Origin: Cellulomonas sp. HZM
GTDB taxonomy: Bacteria > Actinomycetota > Actinomycetes > Actinomycetales > Cellulomonadaceae
Direction of reading: 5' to 3'
NCBI RefSeq assembly: GCF_000708885.1
Contig: NZ_JEOE01000001.1
Coordinates: forward strand, 62,001-126,000
DNA length: 64,000 bases
Positions 52,957 to 60,735 of this stretch are shown here, piece after piece. Under the pieces are notes generated by a model. The model had not been told where the DNA came from and searched no databases. It saw only the letters and a program-made list of their open reading frames with translations. The position numbers and the translations under genes are program-made. Position 1 is the first letter of the stretch; each line of letters starts with the position of its first letter.

Positions 52957-53871
52957 ATGCGGGCGATCTGGAAGGGCGCGGTGGCCTTCGGGCTGGTCAA
53001 CGTGCCGGTGCGGCTGTACGCGGCGACCGGTGAGCACGAGGTGTCGCTGCACCAGGTGCACCGCGACGACGGCGGCCGGATCCGGTACAAGAAGGTCTGC
53101 AGCATCGACGGCGAACCCGTGGAGATGTCGCAGATCGCCAAGGGCTACGAGACCGCGGACGGAGAGCTCGTCGTGCTCACCGACGAGGACTTCTCGCGGC
53201 TGCCGCTGCCGACCGAGCGGGAGATCGAGGTGCTCGAGTTCGTCCCTGCGGACCAGGTGGACCCGATCCTGCTCGGACGCACCTACTACCTCGAGCCGGA
53301 CAAGACCGCCGCCAAGCCCTACGCGCTGCTGCGCGGTGCGCTCGAGGAGGCGGACCGGATGGCCGTCGTCAAGGTCGCGCTCCGGCAGCGCGAGTCGATG
53401 GCGGTGCTGCGGGTGCGGGACAAGGTGATCTGCCTGCAGACGTTGCTGTGGCCCGACGAGGTGCGCGCAGCAGACTTCCCGATCCTGGACGCCGACGTGA
53501 CCGTCAAGCCGGCGGAGCTGGCCATGGCGAGCTCGCTCGTCGACTCCCTCGCCGCCGACTTCGACCCCTCCCAGTTCGAGGACCGCTACGAGCAGGCGCT
53601 CACGCAGCTGATCGAGGAGAAGGTCTCGACGGGTGACACGCGTTCCCTGCCGCAGCCCGCTGCCGAGGGCGGCGAGGAGGGCGGCGGCGAGGTGGTCGAC
53701 CTGCTCGCGGCGCTGCAGCGCAGTGTCGAGAAGGCACGGACGGCACGGGGCGAGGCCGCAGCGCCGACCGAGCGCGCCGACGACCAGCCCGAGCCGCCCG
53801 CGCCCAAGCGGCGCAAGAAGGCCGGCGAGGGTGACGCGCCGGCCCGCAAGACGCGTCGCAAGGCGTCGTGA
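52957..53871 (+). CDS. ku: non-homologous end-joining protein Ku
   Basis: Bacterial Ku is a homodimer that rings DNA ends and recruits the LigD-type ligase. The 304-residue product has the core beta-barrel domain (MRAIWKGAVAFGLVNVPVRLYAAT, LPLPTEREIEVLEFVP, TYYLEPDK, VVKVALRQRESMAVLRVRD, LLWPDEVR) and a Lys/Arg-rich C-terminal extension of about 45 residues, which in other Kus aids DNA binding and bridging. The ATG is preceded by GGGAGGGG. Its stop overlaps a PHP-domain gene, so the two proteins are made together. Confidence 0.96.
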   Translation: MRAIWKGAVAFGLVNVPVRLYAATGEHEVSLHQVHRDDGGRIRYKKVCSIDGEPVEMSQIAKGYETADGELVVLTDEDFSRLPLPTEREIEVLEFVPADQVDPILLGRTYYLEPDKTAAKPYALLRGALEEADRMAVVKVALRQRESMAVLRVRDKVICLQTLLWPDEVRAADFPILDADVTVKPAELAMASSLVDSLAADFDPSQFEDRYEQALTQLIEEKVSTGDTRSLPQPAAEGGEEGGGEVVDLLAALQRSVEKARTARGEAAAPTERADDQPEPPAPKRRKKAGEGDAPARKTRRKAS

Positions 53872-54914
53872 GCGCGGACGCCGACCGGCGGGACGCGGCC
53901 GTCGCGACGCTGCGGCGGATCGCGTTCCTGCTCGAGCGCTCTCAGGCGTCGTCCTACCGCAGCGAGGCGTTCCGCGGCGCCGCGGGTGTCGTCGAGCAGG
54001 TCGCGCCGCCACGCCTCGCCACGCTCGTCGCCGGCGGCGGGCTCACCGACCTGGGCGGTGTCGGCGCGCGCACCGCGGAGGTCGTGGCGCTGGCCTGGCG
54101 GGGACGACCCGTCGCGTACCTGGACGAGCTGGAGCAGCAGCTCGCCGCCGAACCGGCAGCAGCCCCGGCCGCGGTCGCGCTGCGCGCGCAGGTGCGCGGC
54201 GACATGCACGCGCACACCGAGGCGAGCGACGGCGCGACGTCCGTCCAGGAGATGGTGCTCGCCGCGCTGCAGATCGGCCACGAGTTCCTCACGATCACCG
54301 ATCACTCGCCCCGGCTCACGGTCGCCAACGGGCTGTCCGCGCCGCGACTGCGTGCCCAGGTCGCGCAGATCGCGGCGCTCAACGGCGCGGTGGCACCGTT
54401 CGAGGTGCTCACGGGCATCGAGTGCGACGTGCTCGACGACGGCTCGCTCGACCAGGACCCGGCGCTGCTCGACGAGCTCGACGTGGTGGTCGCCTCCGTG
54501 CACTCCAAGCTCCGTATGGACCGCGCGGCGATGACCCGCCGCATGGTCGCGGCCGTGAGCGACCCGCGCACCGACGTGCTCGGGCACTGCACCGGCCGCC
54601 GCGTGCTCGGGCGCGAGCGGCCGCCGAGCGAGTTCGACCCGTACGCGGTCTTCGAGGCGTGCGCCGAGCACGGTGTCGCGGTCGAGATCAACTGCCGGCC
54701 GGACCGACAGGACCCGCCGGACGAGCTCCTGGCGATCGCCGTCGACGCCGGGTGCGTGTTCGCGATCGACACCGACGCGCACGCCCCCGGCCAGCTCGAC
54801 TGGCAGCTGAGCGGGTGCGCCCGAGCGGTCGAGCACGGACTCACCGCGGAGCGGGTCGTCTCGACGTGGTCGGCGCCACGGGTACGGGAGCGCGGTCGTC
54901 GGTCGTCGGGATGA
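53868..54914 (+). CDS. PolX-like HhH-PHP domain protein
   Basis: The product is 348 residues. The first 85 resemble the helix-hairpin-helix N-terminal region of family X polymerases (RRIAFLLERSQASSYRSEAFRGAAGVV.. LTDLGGVGARTAEVV). From about 105 a PHP phosphoesterase follows, with metal ligands in GDMHAHTEASDG, TITDHSPR, IECDVLDDG, ASVHSK, LGHCTGRR and IDTDAHAPGQLD. The nucleotidyltransferase palm of PolX is absent. GTG at 53868 overlaps the ku stop, so an end-processing role in NHEJ is an attractive inference. Confidence 0.88.
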   Translation: MSADADRRDAAVATLRRIAFLLERSQASSYRSEAFRGAAGVVEQVAPPRLATLVAGGGLTDLGGVGARTAEVVALAWRGRPVAYLDELEQQLAAEPAAAPAAVALRAQVRGDMHAHTEASDGATSVQEMVLAALQIGHEFLTITDHSPRLTVANGLSAPRLRAQVAQIAALNGAVAPFEVLTGIECDVLDDGSLDQDPALLDELDVVVASVHSKLRMDRAAMTRRMVAAVSDPRTDVLGHCTGRRVLGRERPPSEFDPYAVFEACAEHGVAVEINCRPDRQDPPDELLAIAVDAGCVFAIDTDAHAPGQLDWQLSGCARAVEHGLTAERVVSTWSAPRVRERGRRSSG

Positions 54915-55087
54915 CGTCGCTCGGGGCAGTCGCTCGAGCAGGGTGTGACGACGGCCACGTCCGAGGCCCGGGACACGGCCGTGCGCGGGTCCGGGCGCGT
55001 CGTGCGCGCGCGTTAGGGTCGTGCGCGGCGCTCGCGCGTCGGCCCGCACGCGGGTCTGCACTTCCCCTTCGACAAGGAGCATCTTTC

Positions 55088-55369
55088 GTGAGCGTGAACC
55101 GCACCGAGCTCGTCCAGGCCGTCGCCGCCAAGGCGGGTCTCACCAACGCCGAGACCGACAAGGCCCTCAAGGCCTTCCAGGAGGTCCTGGTCGAGCAACT
55201 CGCCGCGGGCGAGAGCGTGACGATCCCCGGCTTCCTCGCGGTGGCGCGTGCCGAGCGCGCGGCCCGCACGGGCATCAACCCGCAGACCGGCGAGAAGCTG
55301 GAGATCCCCGCGGGCTACCGCGTGAAGATCACCGCGGGCAGCGTGCTCAAGCGCGCCGCGCAGGGCTGA
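55088..55369 (+). CDS. hup: HU-family DNA-binding protein
   Basis: HU is an abundant nucleoid protein. The 93-residue product has NRTELVQAVAAKAGLTNAETDKALKAF across the N-terminal helices and the beta-arm signature GFLAVARAERAARTGINPQTGEKLEIPA (given as GFLAVARAERAARTG and NPQTGEKLEIPA), ending KITAGSVLKRAAQ. It lacks the long Lys/Ala tail of mycobacterial HupB. GTG 55088 has AAGGAG eight bases upstream. A TAGGGT -10 candidate at 55013-55018 would give a leader of about 65 nt. A strong terminator follows. Confidence 0.95.
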   Translation: MSVNRTELVQAVAAKAGLTNAETDKALKAFQEVLVEQLAAGESVTIPGFLAVARAERAARTGINPQTGEKLEIPAGYRVKITAGSVLKRAAQG

Positions 55370-55383
55370 GCCCCCCCGGTCGA

Positions 55384-55433
55384 CGAGGGCCGGGCGCCGC
55401 ACGACCTCGAGGTCGCGCGGCGCCCGGCCCTCG
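55384..55433 (+). terminator. HU gene terminator hairpin
   Basis: Perfect 17-bp arms at 55384-55400 and 55417-55433 flank a loop that itself contains the palindrome GACCTCGAGGTC, which would lengthen the structure. It starts 15 bp after the stop. Confidence 0.85.
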
Positions 55434-55502
55434 CTCCGTCCCGGCGACGTATCATTGGCGGGAACGACTCTCAGCAAGCCTCCTGGGAAGGGTGGTCAGA
55501 CG

Positions 55503-55907
55503 GTGGCGGTGCGCCGGACCCGGCAGCGCGGCGAGATCCTCGAGCTGCTCGACGGCCTCGACGAGTTCCGCAGTGCCCAGCAGCTCCACGAGCTGTTGCG
55601 TGAGCGTGGGTCGAGCGTGGGCCTCGCGACCGTCTACCGCGCCGTGCAGGACCTCGCCGACGGGGGAGAGGTCGACGTGCTGCGCAGCGGCGACGGCGAG
55701 GCGGTCTACCGCCGGTGCGGCCAGCAGGCGCACCACCACCACCTCGTGTGCCGCACGTGCGGCCGCACGGTCGAGCTCGACGCCGGACGCGCCGAGACGT
55801 GGGCGCAGGAGGTCGCTGCGGCGTACGGGTTCGGCGACGTCGACCACACGATCGAGCTGGTCGGGACCTGCCAGGACTGCCGCGCCGCGGCCCAGGCCGA
55901 GCAGTAG
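55503..55907 (+). CDS. zur: Fur-family zinc uptake regulator Zur
   Basis: This 134-residue regulator has the Fur winged helix (RRTRQRGEILELLDGLDEFRSAQQLHELL split over the first 50 residues, then GLATVYRAVQDLADGGEVDVL) and the metal-binding region AHHHHLVCRTCGRTVE with a second CQDC pair. DEFRSAQ and GEVDVLR are typical of actinobacterial Zur rather than Fur. GTG 55503 has GGGAAGGG upstream. TATCAT at 55450-55455 is a likely -10. I see no Zur box in the 130 bp before it. Confidence 0.92.
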   Translation: MAVRRTRQRGEILELLDGLDEFRSAQQLHELLRERGSSVGLATVYRAVQDLADGGEVDVLRSGDGEAVYRRCGQQAHHHHLVCRTCGRTVELDAGRAETWAQEVAAAYGFGDVDHTIELVGTCQDCRAAAQAEQ

Positions 55908-55920
55908 CCGGCTCGGTCGG

Positions 55921-56427
55921 TCAGCGCGAGCGCGCGTCCGAGCGGTAGGCGCGTCGGACGACGACCCGGGGGACCAGCCACCAGCACACGACGAGCACCG
56001 CGAGGGCGCCGACGCCGACGACGACGCCGGCCGTGCGCGACACCACCACGTCGAACAGCAGGGACACGGCGCCGGCGAGCACGAGCGCGATCACCACGAG
56101 ACCGGCGCGGGCGAACCAGGCCGCGACGTCCACCAGCTCGCGCTTGAGGCGCCGACGGAACAGCGCCCGGTGCAGGCTCACGGGCGCGACGATGAGGGTC
56201 GTGGCGAGCGCGGCGAGCGACACCAGCACCAGGTACATCCCGCGCTGGTAGCCGTCGAGCGTGCCGAAGCGCTGCTGGAACGGCACGGTCAGCAGGAACC
56301 CGAGCAGGATCTGCGTCCCGGTCTGCGTCACGCGCAGCTCCTGCAGCAGCTCGGACCAGTTGCGGTCCATGCGCTCGGTCATCGTCTCGTGCCGGCCGTC
56401 CGTGGGGTCGGCGTCCTGCTCGGACAT
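55921..56427 (-). CDS. DUF6328 family membrane protein
   Basis: This 168-residue protein starts with a hydrophilic segment (NWSELLQELRVTQTGTQILLGFLLTVPFQQRF, here noted as ELLQELRVTQTG and LLTVPFQQRF), the hallmark of DUF6328, followed by four predicted transmembrane helices. ATG at 56427 has AGAGGTGG upstream. It converges with zur, 13 bp apart. The function is unknown. Confidence 0.88.
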   Translation of the reverse strand: MSEQDADPTDGRHETMTERMDRNWSELLQELRVTQTGTQILLGFLLTVPFQQRFGTLDGYQRGMYLVLVSLAALATTLIVAPVSLHRALFRRRLKRELVDVAAWFARAGLVVIALVLAGAVSLLFDVVVSRTAGVVVGVGALAVLVVCWWLVPRVVVRRAYRSDARSR

Positions 56428-56505
56428 GCAGCCACCTCTCGTCGTGCGGATCATCCCGCACCGAGAGGTCGAGGGCATGCGCGCGCACGGGGGAGACTGG
56501 TGCGC

Positions 56506-57546
56506 GTGAACCCTCTGCACGACGCCCAGCACCGCGACTTCGCCTCCGACAACTACGCCGGCGCGCACCCGGAGGTGCTCGCTGCTCTCGTGGCAGCGAA
56601 CGGCGGGCACCAGGTCTCGTACGGGGCGGACGCCTACACGGCGCGCCTGCAGGAGGTCGTCGCGCAGCACTTCGGCGCGGCGGCGCGCGCGTACCCCGTG
56701 TTCAACGGCACGGGGGCGAACGTCCTCGCGCTGCAGGCCGCCCTGCCGCGCTGGGGAGCGGTCGTGTGCACGACGAACGCGCACATCCACACGGACGAGA
56801 ACGCCGCCCCGGAACGCGTCGCGGGCATCAAGCTGCTCACCGTGCCGACCCCGGACGGCAAGCTCACGCCCGAGCTGGTCGCGACCGAGGCGTGGGGCTT
56901 CGGCGACGAGCACCGCGCGCAGCCCGGGGTCGTCTCGATCACGCAGTCCACGGAGCTCGGCACGCTCTACACGCCGGACGAGATCGCCGCGCTCGCCGAC
57001 CAGGCGCACGCGCTCGGGATGCGCCTGCACGTCGACGGTGCGCGCCTCGCGAACGCCGCCGCAGCGCTCGACCTGCCGCTGCACGCGTTCACCACCGACG
57101 TCGGGGTGGACCTGCTCTCGTTCGGTGGTACCAAGAACGGCCTGGTGTTCGGCGAGGCCGTCGTGGTGCTCGACCCCGACGCCGCACCCGGCATCGAGTT
57201 CCTGCGCAAGCTCGACATGCAGCTCTCGTCGAAGATGCGCTTCGTCTCCGCGCAGCTCGTCGCGCTCTACGAGGGCGACCTGTGGCTGCGCTCGGCGCGG
57301 CACGCCAACGCGATGGCGGCACGCCTCGCAGCCGGCCTCGCGCGCGTCGACGCGCTGCGCGTGACCCAGGAGGTGCGCGTCAACGGGGTCTTCGTCGAGA
57401 TGCCGGCACAGGTCGCCACGACGCTGCGCGAGACGTGGCACTTCTACGACTGGTCGCCGGGCGTCGTGCGCCTCATGTGCGCGTTCGACACCACCGAGGC
57501 GGACGTCGACGCGTTCGTCGCTGCGGCGGCACGCGCGGCGGGCTGA
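56506..57546 (+). CDS. threonine aldolase-like PLP enzyme
   Basis: This fold-type I PLP enzyme of the low-specificity threonine aldolase/beta-eliminating lyase group has 346 residues. Motifs are FASDNYAGAHPEVLAAL, YGADAYTARLQE, NGTGANVLALQA, LHVDGARLANAAAAL and the PLP lysine site DLLSFGGTKNGL. It would cleave threonine to glycine and acetaldehyde, though some relatives act on other beta-hydroxy amino acids. GTG at 56506 is chosen because GGGGGAG lies about 10 bp upstream; GTG 56500 is an alternative. Confidence 0.9.
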   Translation: MNPLHDAQHRDFASDNYAGAHPEVLAALVAANGGHQVSYGADAYTARLQEVVAQHFGAAARAYPVFNGTGANVLALQAALPRWGAVVCTTNAHIHTDENAAPERVAGIKLLTVPTPDGKLTPELVATEAWGFGDEHRAQPGVVSITQSTELGTLYTPDEIAALADQAHALGMRLHVDGARLANAAAALDLPLHAFTTDVGVDLLSFGGTKNGLVFGEAVVVLDPDAAPGIEFLRKLDMQLSSKMRFVSAQLVALYEGDLWLRSARHANAMAARLAAGLARVDALRVTQEVRVNGVFVEMPAQVATTLRETWHFYDWSPGVVRLMCAFDTTEADVDAFVAAAARAAG

Positions 57547-57573
57547 CCCGGCCGGGCGTGCCGCCCGCGATCG

Positions 57574-59364
57574 TCAGCGGTTGCGCGCCGGACCGTGCGT
57601 GGGGCGCGACGCACCGTGCTGGTGGCGCGGCCCCTCGGTGCGCGGGCCGTCGCCGCGCGGGCCCGAGTCCACGCGGATCCGCAGCGGACGGCCTGCGACC
57701 CGGGTGCGGGACAGCCGGTCCAGCGCGTCGGGGGACAGGCCGCCGGGGATGTCGACGAGCGAGAAGCTGGCGAAGATGTCGATCTTGCCGACGTCCTTGC
57801 CCGTGAGCCCGCCCTCGCCCGTGAGGGCACCGACCAGCGCACCCGGCTGCACGCCGTCGCGGTGACCCACGGCGACCCGCCAGCGCGCCGGTCCGCCGGC
57901 GATGTGCGTGTTCGTCCGGCGCCGTTCGCCGCGCTCGGGGCGGTCGTACGAGCCGTGCTCGCGGACCGCACCGCGCTCGGGTGCGAGGCGCGCGCGCTGC
58001 AGGGCGTCGTCGAGGTCCTCGGCGTCGCGCGGGGCCGGGCCCTCGTCGCCGACGGCGAGCGCCGCGACCGCTGCGAGCAGGTCGACGGAGTCGGTGCCCG
58101 GGTTCTGCGCGAGGTGCACGGCGACGGCCTCGCGGTAGAGGTCGAGCCGACCCTTCTCGATGCGCTCGGGGGCCCGTGAGAACAGCTTCTGCACGCGGTG
58201 CGCGGAGACCTCGGCGGGTGAGGGGATCTGGATCTGCTCGAGCGTGGTCCGGGTGGTGCGCTCGATCTGGCGCAGGCGGCCCTGCTCGTTCGGCGTCACG
58301 AACGACAGCGCCGTCCCCTCACGGCCGGCGCGTCCCGTGCGGCCGATGCGGTGCACGTACGTCTCGGGCTCGCGCGGCACGTCGAAGTTCACGACGAGCC
58401 CGATGCGCTCGACGTCGAGCCCGCGCGCGGCGACATCGGTCGCGACGAGCACGTCGAGCGCTCCCGAACGCAGCCGCTCGACGATCTTCTCGCGCTCGCC
58501 CTGGGCGACGTCGCCGGAGATGTACGCGGCGGAGATGCCCTTCTCGACGAGGGCCGATCCGACCTCCTCGGCGGCGCCGCGGGTACGTACGAAGACGATG
58601 GCGGCATCGGCGTCCGACACCGCGAGCACGCGCGTGAGCGCCCCGACCTTGTGGCGGAACGGCACGACCGCGTACGTCTGCTGCACTGTCGTCACGGTCG
58701 ACGACTGGCGCGCCACCGTGATCTCGACGGGATCGGTGAGGTGCTGCTCGGCGACGCGACGGATCGCGGGCGGCATGGTCGCCGAGAACAGCGCGACCTG
58801 GCGCTGCTCAGGGGCGCGCTCGAGGACCTTCTCGACCTCCTCGGCGAAGCCCATGCGCAGCATCTCGTCGGCCTCGTCGAGGACGAGGTAGCGCACCTCG
58901 TCGAGCACGAGCGTGCGGCGCTCGAGGTGGTCGATGACGCGGCCGGGCGTGCCGACGACGACCTGGGCGCCGCGCTGCAGGGCGCGCTGCTGCGGCAGGA
59001 ACGGCGAGCCGCCGTACACGGCGACGACGTCCACCCCGGGCAGGTGCGCGGCGAACGTCGAGATCGCCTCCGCGACCTGCATCGCGAGCTCGCGCGTCGG
59101 CGTCAGCACCACGGCCTGGACGGCGCGCAGGTCGGGGTCGACGGCAGCGAGCAGCGGGAGACCGAACGCGGCGGTCTTGCCGGTACCGGTCTGCGCGACG
59201 CCGACGATGTCGCGACCGTCGAGCAGGGAGGGGATCGCCCGGGCCTGGATCGCCGACGGCGTCTCGAAGCCGAGGTCGGCGATCGCGCGCTCGATCCCTC
59301 GGGGCAGGGCGAGCTCGGCGAAGGAGCTCGCGACGGGCATGGTGGTGGGCACAGAGGTGCTCAT
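57574..59364 (-). CDS. DEAD-box RNA helicase with DbpA-type RNA-binding domain
   Basis: This ATP-dependent RNA helicase of the DeaD/CsdA type, used in ribosome assembly and cold adaptation, has 596 residues. Motifs in order are the Q-motif region GFETPSAIQARAIP, AQTGTGKTAAF, PTRELAMQ, GTPGRVIDHL, DEAD, SAT, IVFVRTRGAAEEV, ATDVAARGLD and HRIGRTGRAG. The C-terminal DbpA RNA-binding fold (GALVGALTGEGGLTGKDVG.. IDIFASFSLVDIP) precedes an Arg/Gly-rich tail. ATG 59364 gives the family start; an in-frame GTG at 59538 would add 58 residues encoded by repeat sequence. Confidence 0.94.
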   Translation of the reverse strand: MSTSVPTTMPVASSFAELALPRGIERAIADLGFETPSAIQARAIPSLLDGRDIVGVAQTGTGKTAAFGLPLLAAVDPDLRAVQAVVLTPTRELAMQVAEAISTFAAHLPGVDVVAVYGGSPFLPQQRALQRGAQVVVGTPGRVIDHLERRTLVLDEVRYLVLDEADEMLRMGFAEEVEKVLERAPEQRQVALFSATMPPAIRRVAEQHLTDPVEITVARQSSTVTTVQQTYAVVPFRHKVGALTRVLAVSDADAAIVFVRTRGAAEEVGSALVEKGISAAYISGDVAQGEREKIVERLRSGALDVLVATDVAARGLDVERIGLVVNFDVPREPETYVHRIGRTGRAGREGTALSFVTPNEQGRLRQIERTTRTTLEQIQIPSPAEVSAHRVQKLFSRAPERIEKGRLDLYREAVAVHLAQNPGTDSVDLLAAVAALAVGDEGPAPRDAEDLDDALQRARLAPERGAVREHGSYDRPERGERRRTNTHIAGGPARWRVAVGHRDGVQPGALVGALTGEGGLTGKDVGKIDIFASFSLVDIPGGLSPDALDRLSRTRVAGRPLRIRVDSGPRGDGPRTEGPRHQHGASRPTHGPARNR

Positions 59365-59456
59365 GGCAGAGATCAACCGATCGTCACGGGGGAAGGAGCC
59401 CTGGCCGGCACCAGATCGGTGCACGGCGGGTCGCAACCCCAGACCACCCATCGGCG

Positions 59457-59517
59457 ACCGGCGTACCGGTGCCTCGACCACACGACCACCCGGTCCGATG
59501 AGGACCGGTGTCTCGAC
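59457..59517 (+). repeat. two REP-like hairpin units
   Basis: Two adjacent units each consist of a hairpin (ACCGG/CCGGT at 59457-59470; CCGGTCC/GGACCGG at 59490-59508) followed by the shared tail GYCTCGAC. The direct repeat ACCGGTGYCTCGAC occurs at 59465-59478 and 59504-59517 with one difference. They lie in the leader of the DEAD-box gene. Confidence 0.6.
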
Positions 59518-59548
59518 GGGGGACGCGACGAACTCCACGTTCGCGAGC

Positions 59549-59554
59549 AGTCTA
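59549..59554 (-). promoter_or_regulatory. -10 box of the DEAD-box helicase gene
   Basis: TAGACT on the minus strand predicts a start near 59542 and a leader of about 178 nt to ATG 59364. Long leaders are usual for cold-inducible helicases. The -35 is weak. Confidence 0.45.
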
Positions 59555-59622
59555 CGGGGCGGACCGCCTGGTCGGGCAGGATCGCGCGGGTGACGTCCCG
59601 CACAGCGCGAGGACGGCGCGGG

Positions 59623-60039
59623 TCACGCCAGCCCGAGGCGTGGCGCCTCGATCGCGGGGCACGCGTCCATGACGACGGCCAGGCCGGCCGCCTCGGCACG
59701 GGCCGCGGCGGCCTCGTCGACGACGCCGAGCTGGAGCCACACCGCGCGCGCTCCGCGCGCGATCGCCTCGTCGACGACCGCACCCGCGAGCGACGAGTTC
59801 ACGAAGACGTCGACGACGTCAACCGGTCCCGGAACCTGCGAGAGCGACGCGTAGCCCTGCGCGCCGTGGACCGTCGGCGCCGACGGGTGCACCGGCACGA
59901 TCTCGTGACCGAGCCCCTGCACGAAGCGCGCGACGCCGTACGCGGCCCGCTCCGTGTTGGTGGACAGCCCCACGAGGGCCCACCGGCCCCGGGTCGTGAG
60001 GAGCCTGCGGACGGTCGCTGTGTCGTTGGCACGAGGCAT
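59623..60039 (-). CDS. CoA-binding domain protein
   Basis: This 138-residue single-domain Rossmann protein of the CoA-binding family resembles YccU. Features are the opening segment TRGRWALVGLSTNTERAAYGVARFVQGLGHEIVPVHP (read as ALVGLSTNTERAAYGVARF and VPVHP), VDVVDVFVNSSLAGAVVDEAI, AVWLQLGVVDEAAA and a final VMDACPAIE. It probably binds CoA or a related nucleotide; no reaction is known for such stand-alone domains. The gene stops 258 bp before the helicase ATG on the same strand. Confidence 0.9.
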   Translation of the reverse strand: MPRANDTATVRRLLTTRGRWALVGLSTNTERAAYGVARFVQGLGHEIVPVHPSAPTVHGAQGYASLSQVPGPVDVVDVFVNSSLAGAVVDEAIARGARAVWLQLGVVDEAAAARAEAAGLAVVMDACPAIEAPRLGLA

Positions 60040-60153
60040 GACGGCAGGGTGGCACGCGGGTGCACGTGACGCCACGCCGCGCGGCCACGGACGGTCGGGC
60101 GGGCCGCTTAGGATCGTGCAGGTCGGCCGGTGGGACGCGTGGAAGGGGGCCGG

Positions 60154-60735
60154 GTGAGCGAGCAGGTGGTCAGCACCCGCGTGCTGACGGTCCCGAACGC
60201 GATCAGCCTCGTCCGGCTCCTGATGGTGCCGGTGTTCGCGGTGCTGATCGCGACGCACCACGACGGCTGGGCCGTGGTGGTGCTCGCGGTCTCCGGCGCC
60301 AGCGACTGGCTCGACGGCGTCCTCGCGCGGCGGCTCGGGCAGGTGTCGCGGCTCGGGCAGCTTCTCGACCCCGCGGCGGACCGGCTGTTCATCGTCGTGA
60401 CGCTCGTCGGCCTCGCATGGCGGGGGATCGTGCCGGTGTGGCTGCTCGTCGTGCTGGTGCTGCGCGACGTCGTGCTCGCGGTCAACCTGGCGGTGCTGCG
60501 GCGCGCGGGCTACGGGCCGCTGCCCGTCCACCTGGCCGGCAAGGCGGGCACGTTCGCGCTGCTGTACGCGTTCCCGCTCCTGCTGCTCGCGCAGTGGGAC
60601 TCGTGGGTGGGCACCGTCGCCGCCGTCGTCGGCTGGGCGTTCGCGCTGTGGGGTGTCGCGCTGTACTGGTTCGCCGGCGCGCTGTACCTCGAGCAGACCC
60701 GCAGGCTGCTGCGCGGCACCGAACGGCCGGCATGA
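60154..60735 (+). CDS. CDP-alcohol phosphatidyltransferase (PgsA-like)
   Basis: This membrane enzyme transfers a phosphatidyl group from CDP-diacylglycerol to an alcohol. The 193-residue product has about six helices and the catalytic signature D-x2-D-G-x2-A-R-x8-G-x3-D-x3-D, seen as DWLDGVLARR followed by GQLLDPAADR. The acceptor is likely glycerol phosphate, as in the pgsA2 gene at this place in M. tuberculosis, but is unproven. GTG 60154 has GGAAGGGGG upstream. It overlaps the next gene by 4 bp. Confidence 0.92.
   Translation: MSEQVVSTRVLTVPNAISLVRLLMVPVFAVLIATHHDGWAVVVLAVSGASDWLDGVLARRLGQVSRLGQLLDPAADRLFIVVTLVGLAWRGIVPVWLLVVLVLRDVVLAVNLAVLRRAGYGPLPVHLAGKAGTFALLYAFPLLLLAQWDSWVGTVAAVVGWAFALWGVALYWFAGALYLEQTRRLLRGTERPA

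Noticed and set aside
59365..59538. 58-residue N-terminal extension of the DEAD-box helicase
   Set aside because: The extension is encoded by the hairpin repeats and a leader; the family N terminus begins at 59364. A near-leaderless GTG at 59538 cannot be fully excluded.
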